This document shows, piece after piece, positions 12,961-20,069 of a DNA stretch of 42,906 bases. A program made the position numbers and the translations under genes. Location: NCBI GenBank assembly GCA_017458005.1, contig JAFTGH010000048.1:1-42906 (forward strand), read 5' to 3'. The first letter of the stretch is position 1. Each line of letters opens with the position of its first letter. Source of the DNA: Prevotella sp. Lineage in GTDB: Bacteria > Bacteroidota > Bacteroidia > Bacteroidales > Bacteroidaceae. Under the pieces are notes generated by a model. That model was not told where the DNA came from, did not search any database, and was given only the letters and a program-made list of their open reading frames with translations.

Positions 12961-15267
12961 TTAGAAGTTTATCGACAGATGTGCCATGAGGTTGAAAGGA
13001 GCCGAGGGGGCGAAGCCTGCATAATAGAGTCCGTTGTCACGGTTCTTGACAAAATTGCCATTGCTGTCGTACTTGGCACCGTCCACAAAAGCGATAACCT
13101 GTCCACTGGCATCTCTCTTGTATCCAGGGGCTGCCCATCCGTTATTATCGTATTTCGTGCTGAAGAGATTGTAGAGTGTGACTCCTATCGTGGCGTCTTT
13201 TATGCCGAACTTCGGAAGTGAGACGTTGTAACTGAGATCAATATTAGTGGTGAAGTGTCCGTCAAGCATAGTGCTCACCTCCTGAGTCGTTCCGTCGGCA
13301 ACAATGGTGGAGAAACTCTTGAAGCCGGCATTGGTCATATACTGTTCACTGACATATTGGCTCTGGATACTTGCCTTGAGTCCCTTGTATGTGAAGGTGA
13401 ATATGTTGTTGGCAATCCAGTCTGGGGAGAAAGCAAGAGGCTGGTCGCCTAAATCAACCACATCGCCATTGTCCAACAGGACTGTGATGCCCTTTACACG
13501 GTTTTTCGACCATGTGCCGTTAATATCCCAGCGGAACCAGTCAACGGGCTTCCATGCTGCCTCCAGTTCCACACCGAGTCGGTAACTGTCAGGTATGTTG
13601 CGGGTGATAGCCTCGCCAATCTTGTCAATCTCACCAGTCAGCACAAACTGGTCTTTGTAGTCCATCCAATAGAGGTTGGCGCCTGCGGAGAATGTTGGGC
13701 TTTGGTATTTATAGCCTACTTCCAGATCGTTCAGCCGCTCTGCCTTTGGCATGGTAAGTTCAGCATTGATGTTATTCTCAAAATTGTTGCGTGTCGGTTC
13801 CTTATGGGCAATAGCGTATGAGGCATACACCTTATGGGCAGGGGTTATATCATAGTTTAACCCGAATTTAGGGTTGAAGAAGTCGAACGACTCTTTCATG
13901 TCATAGACAATACGTTTGTAGGTAGTCCAGTTGATTTCATCCGTAGGACCGTTCATCTTGATGCCCACATGGCGGTACTGTAGGTCGACGAAAGCATTCA
14001 GCCCAGGGAGGAGGTCGTAGGTCACTTTGCCATAGATGTTAAAATCAGTCTTCTTGGTATTGTTGTCATAGTATTGATGGTCAGGCAGTAATTCGTCAAC
14101 AGGATTCTTTACCCATGTCACCAGTCCGAAATGGTCGCCATCATACTTGTTCCAGCCGCCGCCAAAAGAGGCCTGCAGGTTGCGATGATTATTGTAGTTC
14201 AGCGAAGCCACTATGCCATAGAAGTCGTTTGCCATTTTTTTCTGTCGTACCAAATCGCTTTCTGCCCATGTCTGATTCTTATCCAGATCATACTCAAATA
14301 GTGTTCGTCCGCTTTTGTACTCCTCATAGTAGCCATCACCACGAGTATAGTGCAGGGCGGCATTCAGGTTGAACTCGTTGGTCAGCCGTTGGTTCCAGAT
14401 GAGTTGGTAGTTCTGCTGATGGTAGTTGTCCGTCTGGTTGTCGTAGTAATGTACATTCCCTTCCTCATCCCAGTATTCACCACAAGAGTTATAAGTGCGC
14501 CCATAGAGGCTTTGCTCATACTTTGAGGTATAGTTCCACGCATGGTAAGTCTCCTCCACACCATTCCATGTGATGAACTTCACCACGGTATTGTCGCCGA
14601 ACCAGCCTGCCTGTAGCAGGTAAGAGTTCAGTTTGGTGGAGGCACGGTCCAGGTAGCCCTTTGAGCCTATATTCGACAAGCGTCCCTGGATGCCCCAGTG
14701 ATTGTTAATCAGTCCTGTGCCAAAGCGAACTGTCTCTTTATGGGAATAGTAGGAGCCGCCACTGAAGTCCAGTCCGACAAACGGCTGGATGCCGATATTC
14801 TCTGTCAACATATTGATGGTGGCACCAAAGGCACCCGCACCATTCGTGGAGGTACCCACACCACGCTGTATCTGCATCGACTGGACGGATGAGGCGAAGT
14901 CACCCATGTTCACCCAGTAGAGTTGGGCACTCTCCGCATCATTCATCGGCACACCATTCGTTGTGATGTTGATACGGCTGGGGTCTGTACCACGTACACG
15001 GAGGGAGGTATAGCCGATACCATTACCTGCGTCAGAGGTCATCGTGATAGAAGGGGTCAGCGACAAGAGATACGGAATGTCCTGACCGTAGTTGACACTC
15101 TTCAACTGCTCTTTGCTCATGTTAGTAAAGGCAACAGGTGTCTTCTTCGTGGCACGAGTCGCCACCACCTGCACGTTCTGTAACTCCACACTCTTCAGTG
15201 TGTCTGTCTCTTCTGCCTGTGCTGTCATCGCAGCACCCAGCAGCATCATTAGAAATACTCTTCTCAT
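12961..15267 (-). CDS. TonB-dependent outer-membrane receptor, probably for thiamine
   Basis: A 768-residue receptor that should import thiamine across the outer membrane. Signal peptide MRRVFLMMLLGAAMTAQA; TonB-box-like region VELQNVQVVATRA (about 27-40); plug domain (about 45-160) with SLRVRGTDPSRINITTNGVPMNDAES; beta barrel to the C-terminal aromatic strand FNLMAHLSINF. No N-terminal carboxypeptidase-like domain, unlike SusC proteins. The first gene after the TPP riboswitch (15329-15407), followed with no gap by the transporter gene, so vitamin uptake and trapping are encoded in order. The substrate is inferred from the riboswitch and downstream genes. This corresponds to the receptor named Omr1 in Bacteroidetes comparative work. 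Confidence 0.9.
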   Translation of the reverse strand: MRRVFLMMLLGAAMTAQAEETDTLKSVELQNVQVVATRATKKTPVAFTNMSKEQLKSVNYGQDIPYLLSLTPSITMTSDAGNGIGYTSLRVRGTDPSRINITTNGVPMNDAESAQLYWVNMGDFASSVQSMQIQRGVGTSTNGAGAFGATINMLTENIGIQPFVGLDFSGGSYYSHKETVRFGTGLINNHWGIQGRLSNIGSKGYLDRASTKLNSYLLQAGWFGDNTVVKFITWNGVEETYHAWNYTSKYEQSLYGRTYNSCGEYWDEEGNVHYYDNQTDNYHQQNYQLIWNQRLTNEFNLNAALHYTRGDGYYEEYKSGRTLFEYDLDKNQTWAESDLVRQKKMANDFYGIVASLNYNNHRNLQASFGGGWNKYDGDHFGLVTWVKNPVDELLPDHQYYDNNTKKTDFNIYGKVTYDLLPGLNAFVDLQYRHVGIKMNGPTDEINWTTYKRIVYDMKESFDFFNPKFGLNYDITPAHKVYASYAIAHKEPTRNNFENNINAELTMPKAERLNDLEVGYKYQSPTFSAGANLYWMDYKDQFVLTGEIDKIGEAITRNIPDSYRLGVELEAAWKPVDWFRWDINGTWSKNRVKGITVLLDNGDVVDLGDQPLAFSPDWIANNIFTFTYKGLKASIQSQYVSEQYMTNAGFKSFSTIVADGTTQEVSTMLDGHFTTNIDLSYNVSLPKFGIKDATIGVTLYNLFSTKYDNNGWAAPGYKRDASGQVIAFVDGAKYDSNGNFVKNRDNGLYYAGFAPSAPFNLMAHLSINF

Positions 15268-15274
15268 TTCTTTT

Positions 15275-15304
15275 CCTTTAATTTTTAAACACTAAAAATA
15301 AAGG
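15275..15304 (-). promoter_or_regulatory. Hairpin sequestering the ribosome-binding region of the thiamine receptor gene
   Basis: In the leader RNA, CCUUUA pairs with UAAAGG and UUUUUA with UAAAAA, separated by a 1-nt bulge, with a 5-nt loop. The 3' arm contains AAAGG, 7 nt before the ATG at 15267. It lies between the TPP aptamer and the start codon and could be the riboswitch expression platform acting on translation. No terminator hairpin with a clean poly-U tail is seen. Confidence 0.5.
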
Positions 15305-15328
15305 GGGTCTTTGTTGAATCTCGAACTC

Positions 15329-15407
15329 TATCATCCCTACGTCGGTATTGCCCGCATCAGGTTAAGAGGGTATCATCTCAGCCGCCAACAGGCGGCACCC
15401 CTTGATA
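15329..15407 (-). promoter_or_regulatory. TPP riboswitch (THI element)
   Basis: The minus-strand leader contains the conserved aptamer core in order: GGGGUGC, GGCUGAGA, ACCC, UUAACCUGAU, GGGCAAUACC, CGUAGGGA. P1 is formed by UAUCA (15407-15403) with UGAUA (15333-15329). It should bind thiamine pyrophosphate and repress the thiamine uptake operon when the vitamin is plentiful. The aptamer starts about 10 nt after the promoter. Confidence 0.95.
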
Positions 15408-15416
15408 ATTCGGGTG

Positions 15417-15447
15417 CGAAGGTACAACAAAAAAAAGACATAGCAAA
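15417..15447 (-). promoter_or_regulatory. Promoter of the thiamine operon
   Basis: TTTG (15447-15444) and TACCTTCG (15424-15417), 19 bp apart on the minus strand. The -33 box is inside the stem of the terminator of the preceding gene (15429-15473), so terminator and promoter share DNA. Confidence 0.7.
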
Positions 15448-15473
15448 GAAAAACCTAGATTTTCTTTGCTATG
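15429..15473 (-). terminator. Rho-independent terminator of the nucleotidyltransferase operon
   Basis: Just after the stop codon at 15482 the minus strand reads a perfect 14-bp stem (CATAGCAAAGAAAA with TTTTCTTTGCTATG, arms 15473-15460 and 15452-15439), a 7-nt loop, then TCTTTTTTTT. A textbook intrinsic terminator, separating this transcript from the thiamine operon. Confidence 0.85.
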
Positions 15474-15481
15474 AGGTCTCC

Positions 15482-16213
15482 TTATCCAAATTTCTCGACC
15501 GCCTCATAATAAGTATCAAGGCTGCCGATGTCGAAACGCCCTGCCGTCATCTGCCATGCATGCATCGTGGTATGGTCGACCATATAATGGGCGAGGTTGC
15601 CTGGGGCATCCTTGCCACATCCGTTCTCCACGGAATGGCGCACAAGGTCGAGGTTTTTCTTTAAATAGATATAGAAAGGAGGCACCGCCCAATGACTCTT
15701 CGGCTCCTGTGGTTTCTCCTCCATATTCAGTACCTTCATTTGGTCGTCCACGACGATGACACCCGTACGCTGCAACTTCTCGACAGAAGGTTGCTCATGG
15801 CACATGATGCAACTCGTCTGCTTCGCCTTGGCAAAGTCGACAAACTCTTGGAAAGAGAAGAACAGCAGGTTGTCGGCGGCAACGACCAGCATATCGTCAT
15901 CGATATGGAGTTGCTCCATGGCAAACAACAGGTCACAGACAGCACCTAAGCGAGTCTCATTTGTCGATGTGCCATCATCGATGATGGTAATGGGTTTGGT
16001 GTACTGCTGCTGAGCAGCCCATTCCTCAAAGATTGGCGCAAACTTATGGTTGGTGACTATCACATGCTCGTCGATCTCGGGTATCTGGTCGATGTCATCG
16101 AGCATACGACCTAAGATGGTGCTCTGTCCAATCTTCAACAATGGCTTCGGGAAATTCTTCGTCAGTTCTCCCAGTCGGGTGGCATAGCCTGCCGCAATCA
16201 CGATATTCTTCAC
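15482..16213 (-). CDS. Sugar-1-phosphate nucleotidyltransferase
   Basis: A 243-residue enzyme of the NTP-transferase superfamily that joins a sugar 1-phosphate to an NTP. The N-terminal signature AAGYATRLGELTKNFPKPLLKIG (positions about 7-29, nucleotide-binding loop and KP motif) and VVAADNLL (the metal-binding Asp region, about residue 112) are clear. A further active-site segment is NMEEKP (about 168-173). The start is GTG at 16213; the region upstream is entirely microsatellite, with A/G-rich AAAGAA just before it. It lies 42 bp after a galacturonokinase-like kinase and is followed by a strong terminator, so the two form a two-gene unit: kinase then nucleotidyltransferase, a salvage route from free sugar to nucleotide sugar. 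UDP-galacturonate is a candidate product; the sequence alone does not fix the sugar or base. Confidence 0.85.
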   Translation of the reverse strand: MKNIVIAAGYATRLGELTKNFPKPLLKIGQSTILGRMLDDIDQIPEIDEHVIVTNHKFAPIFEEWAAQQQYTKPITIIDDGTSTNETRLGAVCDLLFAMEQLHIDDDMLVVAADNLLFFSFQEFVDFAKAKQTSCIMCHEQPSVEKLQRTGVIVVDDQMKVLNMEEKPQEPKSHWAVPPFYIYLKKNLDLVRHSVENGCGKDAPGNLAHYMVDHTTMHAWQMTAGRFDIGSLDTYYEAVEKFG

Positions 16214-16255
16214 TTCTTTACCTTTTTACTTCTTTACCTTTTTACTTTTTTACCT
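16214..16255. repeat. Octamer microsatellite between kinase and nucleotidyltransferase genes
   Basis: The whole 42-bp spacer consists of (G)TAAAAAG and GTAAAGAA-like octamers on the minus strand, the same family as at 6561, 6642, 38607 and 38691. It supplies the A/G-rich translation-initiation region for the GTG start at 16213, so copy-number changes could tune expression. Confidence 0.8.
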
Positions 16256-17398
16256 TTATAAAAACCTCGCTCCATCGTCTGGTTTTACCCAGAACACTTT
16301 AAACGTCTTCTCATACTCAGGGAACTCCTCCAGATAGCGATGGGTGAGTTCCTTCTCTATCTCCTCCTTATGGGCAGGATCCACAAGGGCGATACAGGCA
16401 CCCTTGAAGCCAGCACCACTGAATCTGCCACCGTAGACACCGGGTAATGAGCGCATGATCTCATAGATGGCAATCAATTCTGGACTGCCACACTCGTAGT
16501 TATGGATGCTACTCTCGCAGGAGTCAAACGACAGTTTGCCGAAGAGTTTCAGGTTACCAGTCTCCCATGCCGTCACACCTTGGCGCACTCGACGATACTC
16601 CGAATAGAAATGCTCGGCACGGCGGGCAAAGCGGGCAGGCATGGCGATGCGTGTCTTCTCAAATGTCGCCTTGGGGATATCCCGCAGGAACGTCTTATCG
16701 AAGGTTTTCAGGGGCTGGTCGGTATAGGCGAGCATATTCCATGCCGCCGTTTTACACTCACTGACACGCAGGTTATAGTCGGAGTTCACCAGTGAGCGGG
16801 TCAGTCCTGAGAAGAAGATGCCGATCTCAAAGTCGGGCATATCGGGATGCCGCTTGATGATACGGTAGTCGTTGCTGTCGCAGTCGAGGAAGAGCAGACC
16901 GTCTTTCTTGCCCAGTGCGATACAAGCCTGATCCAGCAGACCGTTGTTCAGTCCGATATACTCCCGTTCCGCCTCAGAGGCGATCTTCACCACCTCGAAA
17001 GGTTGTAACGTGATATCGTTTGCCTTGGCAAATGCCATCACATAGGCAATCAATACGGCTGCCGAAGATGACAGACCTCCTACAGGCAGTGATCCTTGTA
17101 GCACACCTTCGACACCCCGTTTCAGTTCGAAACGCTTCTTCAACGCATACTTGGCTCCTCGGGCGTAGTCGCCCCAGTGGTGCTCCCTTACCTGTGAGGG
17201 AGTGTCCACATGAAATTCCACATCGCCCTCAAAGGTGCGTGACGACAATTTCACCAGACTGTCTTCCCTGATGTTAAACCACAGGTCGACACCCTTGTCA
17301 ATGGCAAAGCCTGTCACCAGTCCGTGCTGGTGATCCACATGTGCTCCCAGCGGACAAACCCGATAGGGCGCAAAGATATGATACTGATATTTTTCCAT
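16256..17398 (-). CDS. GHMP sugar kinase, galacturonokinase-like (galactokinase family)
   Basis: A 380-residue sugar-1-kinase. Motif 1 is APYRVCPLGAHVDHQHG (10-26), motif 2 the ATP loop GSLPVGGLSSSAAV (102-115), motif 3 GVYGGRFSGAGFKGACIAL near the C-terminus. In galactokinases motif 1 normally reads GRVNLIGEHTDY; here the Glu is replaced by Ala and the motif matches, as I remember it, plant galacturonokinase (PYRxCPLGAHIDHQGG). Other blocks also resemble the plant enzyme (WGDYARGAKYAL, YNLRVSECKTAAWNML, FSGAGF). I therefore favour galacturonate 1-kinase over galactokinase, as inference. The start at 17398 is chosen because an upstream in-frame ATG (17449) lies in the terminator of the preceding gene and upstream of this gene's promoter. 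The sugar nucleotidyltransferase follows. Confidence 0.8.
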   Translation of the reverse strand: MEKYQYHIFAPYRVCPLGAHVDHQHGLVTGFAIDKGVDLWFNIREDSLVKLSSRTFEGDVEFHVDTPSQVREHHWGDYARGAKYALKKRFELKRGVEGVLQGSLPVGGLSSSAAVLIAYVMAFAKANDITLQPFEVVKIASEAEREYIGLNNGLLDQACIALGKKDGLLFLDCDSNDYRIIKRHPDMPDFEIGIFFSGLTRSLVNSDYNLRVSECKTAAWNMLAYTDQPLKTFDKTFLRDIPKATFEKTRIAMPARFARRAEHFYSEYRRVRQGVTAWETGNLKLFGKLSFDSCESSIHNYECGSPELIAIYEIMRSLPGVYGGRFSGAGFKGACIALVDPAHKEEIEKELTHRYLEEFPEYEKTFKVFWVKPDDGARFL

Positions 17399-17406
17399 AG
17401 TGGGGT

Positions 17407-17437
17407 CAAAGATACGAAAAAAAGTGGAATAATCAAA
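17407..17437 (-). promoter_or_regulatory. Promoter of the kinase-nucleotidyltransferase operon
   Basis: TTTG (17437-17434) and TATCTTTG (17414-17407) are 19 bp apart on the minus strand; predicted start about 17400, almost at the ATG (17398). The -33 box is in the loop of the preceding terminator hairpin (17418-17455). Confidence 0.7.
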
Positions 17438-17455
17438 TTTATATTCCACTTTTTT
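17418..17455 (-). terminator. Terminator after the TonB-dependent outer-membrane protein gene
   Basis: A 14-bp perfect stem, AAAAAAGTGGAATA (17455-17442) with TATTCCACTTTTTT (17431-17418), and a 10-nt loop, immediately after the stop codon at 17461. The U-rich 3' arm lets it act on the minus-strand transcript; by symmetry it could also work on the other strand. Confidence 0.75.
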
Positions 17456-17460
17456 ATCTT

Positions 17461-20019
17461 TTACTCTTCTCCACCACCAGATTGGAAGTCCTGTTGCGGC
17501 TGCTCGTTCTGTCGTTGCTGCTGGTTATTTTGCTGCTGCTGGTCATTGTCTTGGAGCAGTTCCTCACGGTCGCCACCTCGTCGCTGGTTATTGTTCATAT
17601 TGCCGAAGTTCCATGTCACTTGGAGATTGACCATGGGGTCGCGCCAGTTCTTCTGGTGACGCCAGAAGGTGTCACTCTCGGTATAGTTCTCCCAATGGCG
17701 GGAGTTAAAGACGTCACGCCAGTTGAAGGCAACGGCAAGTTTCTTGTTGAAGAAGTTCTTGCGGATGCCCAGGTCGAGGGAGGCGTTAGGCTTGCGATAA
17801 CCTTGCGTGATCACGCCACGAGAGCGGTAGTTGCCCGTCAACTGCACAGAGATATCGTAAGGCAGGATGAGGGAGGCGAGCATGCGGGCATCCCATGAGA
17901 AACTCTTGTCGCCCTCACCAGTGACTGTCTGTCCGTCGATGATATAGGTGAAGCCATCGAGTTTGTTATAGTATCCATTGACGGTCGTCGTGAGGTCGAG
18001 GATGCGGAAGAGTTTGTTCTTGCCAATCAACTCCACACCGAGACTCTGCCGCTTGGTGAGGTTCATCGTGGTCATATACATTAGTCCGTCGTCCGCATTC
18101 TGATAGCGGATGCGCTGCATCACATCGGTGGTGGGGCGATAGTAGGTGGAGATGCTCAGGGTATGCTCTGCCCATGTCTTCAGGAAGTTGAGCGAGATAG
18201 AATGGGTATATTCCGGAGTCAACTCGGGATTACCGAACTGTACCATCGAGGCATCACTGGTGTTGCGGAACGAGTTGAGTTGTCCACCCCAGGGGCGACG
18301 CAGGCGGTAGGTATAGTTCAACTGCAGTTGTGCACTCTCTGTCAACTCATAGTTTAGGAACAGCGAGGGGAAGAGTTTGAAGAAATCCTTTTTGTAAGGC
18401 TCCTCCTTAGTAGCCGTACCGTGCTCTTGGGCGTAGTCGTAACTCTCTGTGTCCACCTTCCAGTATTCGCCACGCAAACCAGCCATGATTCCGAGTTTGC
18501 CAACTTTTCCGTTGACAGTGGCATAGAGGGCATGGGTGTCCATCGAGTAGATGAAGCGGTTATAGTAGAGCGCATCCTCCACCAGTCCTGTCCCCTCCCA
18601 GTTGCTGGCAAACCATGACTCCTGTGGGGTGTTCTCGTGTGACCAGCGTCCGTTATAGCCAGCCTCTATCTTGAAGTTCTCCGTGATCTGGTTCTCGTAG
18701 TCGAGTTTTGCCTCCCACGAGCGGTTGCGGATATACATGGGGCGGTATTGGTAGGAGTAGGTTGTTTGTTGCTGTGGCACGTTTGTTTGTTGCTGTGGCA
18801 CAGCAACATACCAGATGGAGTCTTGGTAGGTGTTGTCGTTATCGCTCATCCAGCGGTTATACTCCACATGGGCGGTTATTTTGTGGTTATCCCTCCAGCG
18901 GTGCTCATAGCCGAACTCAGCATGATACATCTGCATGTCGCCATCACCCTTGTTCAGGCGGAACATCTGGTAAGCGTCTTGGGTGGCGCCAATCGTTCCA
19001 TAGTGATAGGGAGTCTCGGTAGTGCTCTTATGGTTGCCCTGTAGCGTCATACCTCCTAACGAGAGGTCGTCGTTCTTGGTGAAATGCCAGGTGAGACCCA
19101 TACGAGCGAAGAGTCCACCGCCACGGCGTTTCTCCTCACTTTCGTAGTTCTGGTATTCGTTGGTCTGTTTGTAGTTCTGCTGGCTCTCACTGCCTCCCTG
19201 GTTCTTACGGCGGCGATAGCCAAGGTTGGCATAAGCGTCAAGCACCCCACTCGAGTAGTTGATGTTCGCTCCCGTATTCCATCCGCCATAGATGTTCGCA
19301 CCGACACGCAGTGAACCATAGTAACCTGCCTTGCGGTCGCGCTTTAGCACGATATTGATGATACCTGCCGAGCCTTCAGGAGAATATTTCGCAGAGGGGT
19401 TGTCAATGACCTCGATACGCTCGATGCTCTCCGCAGGAATCTGTTGCAGAATCTCCGCACGGTTGTCAGTCGTCAGTCCACTCGCCTTACCGTTGATCCA
19501 TACCTCCACACTGCTATTGCCACGTAGCGAGATCTCCCCATCGGTGGTCACCTCTACACTGGGGATATTCTCCAACAGGTCACTTGCGGAGCCTCCTGCA
19601 GCGGCAAGAATCTGGTCGACAGAGAAGACCTTGCGGTCGACCTCCAGTTTCATCTGTGAGCGTTGCCCAGTGACTTGGACCTCACCCAGCACCTTCGCAT
19701 CCTCCGCGAGGTAGAGTGTCTTATATTGCTGTTGGCGGTTCTGTGCGGACAGCGTAAACTGGCGGGTCAACGTCTTATAACCCACGAAAGAGACCTGTAA
19801 CTGATAGTTACCATCTTTTAGTCCTGTGATATGAAACTGTCCGTCAACATCCGTGATAGCCCCTTTGACGAGTTTGCCTGCTGGAGTCTCCACCACGACA
19901 TTGACAAACTCCATGACCTCATCCGTCTGCTTGTCTAGAACTTTACCTCTCACTGAGCCTTGTGCTAAGGCTACAAGAGTACCCATAAATAATAGGGCGA
20001 TAACTATAATTCTTTTCAT
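17461..20019 (-). CDS. TonB-dependent outer-membrane protein (OMP beta-barrel type), non-SusC
   Basis: An 852-residue outer-membrane protein. Signal MKRIIVIALLFMGTLVALAQG; a carboxypeptidase-regulatory-like beta domain (about 22-105, VRGKVLDKQTDEVMEFVNVVVETPAG); a plug (about 115-235) with LRGNSSVEVWINGKASGL and SAGIINIVLKRDRKAG; then a long barrel of the kind seen in Bacteroidetes 'outer membrane beta-barrel family 3' proteins. The C-terminus is unusual: after the last strand (VNLQVTWNFGN) come about 45 hydrophilic, Gln/Asn-rich residues, so the barrel does not end on an aromatic residue. No SusD partner. The start codon lies in the loop of a long inverted repeat (19989-20044). It lies about 50 bp after the SASA esterase gene and could be read from that transcript. 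Substrate unknown. Confidence 0.85.
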   Translation of the reverse strand: MKRIIVIALLFMGTLVALAQGSVRGKVLDKQTDEVMEFVNVVVETPAGKLVKGAITDVDGQFHITGLKDGNYQLQVSFVGYKTLTRQFTLSAQNRQQQYKTLYLAEDAKVLGEVQVTGQRSQMKLEVDRKVFSVDQILAAAGGSASDLLENIPSVEVTTDGEISLRGNSSVEVWINGKASGLTTDNRAEILQQIPAESIERIEVIDNPSAKYSPEGSAGIINIVLKRDRKAGYYGSLRVGANIYGGWNTGANINYSSGVLDAYANLGYRRRKNQGGSESQQNYKQTNEYQNYESEEKRRGGGLFARMGLTWHFTKNDDLSLGGMTLQGNHKSTTETPYHYGTIGATQDAYQMFRLNKGDGDMQMYHAEFGYEHRWRDNHKITAHVEYNRWMSDNDNTYQDSIWYVAVPQQQTNVPQQQTTYSYQYRPMYIRNRSWEAKLDYENQITENFKIEAGYNGRWSHENTPQESWFASNWEGTGLVEDALYYNRFIYSMDTHALYATVNGKVGKLGIMAGLRGEYWKVDTESYDYAQEHGTATKEEPYKKDFFKLFPSLFLNYELTESAQLQLNYTYRLRRPWGGQLNSFRNTSDASMVQFGNPELTPEYTHSISLNFLKTWAEHTLSISTYYRPTTDVMQRIRYQNADDGLMYMTTMNLTKRQSLGVELIGKNKLFRILDLTTTVNGYYNKLDGFTYIIDGQTVTGEGDKSFSWDARMLASLILPYDISVQLTGNYRSRGVITQGYRKPNASLDLGIRKNFFNKKLAVAFNWRDVFNSRHWENYTESDTFWRHQKNWRDPMVNLQVTWNFGNMNNNQRRGGDREELLQDNDQQQQNNQQQRQNEQPQQDFQSGGGEE

Positions 20020-20044
20020 AATGTATAGTTAGACGCCCTATTAT
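19989..20044 (-). promoter_or_regulatory. Long hairpin with the start codon in its loop
   Basis: The mRNA start region folds as ATAATAGGGCG (20044-20034) with CGCCCTATTAT (19999-19989), then a small 2x1 internal loop, then TAACTATA (20031-20024) with TATAGTTA (20008-20001). This gives 19 bp closing a 15-nt loop (20023-20009) that contains the ATG (20019-20017). The 3' arm is the first coding sequence. There is no poly-U tail, so it is not a terminator. It may control translation initiation or, as DNA, act as an operator. Confidence 0.7.
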
Positions 20045-20069
20045 ATGAATGGTTTAATACTGTTGAAAT

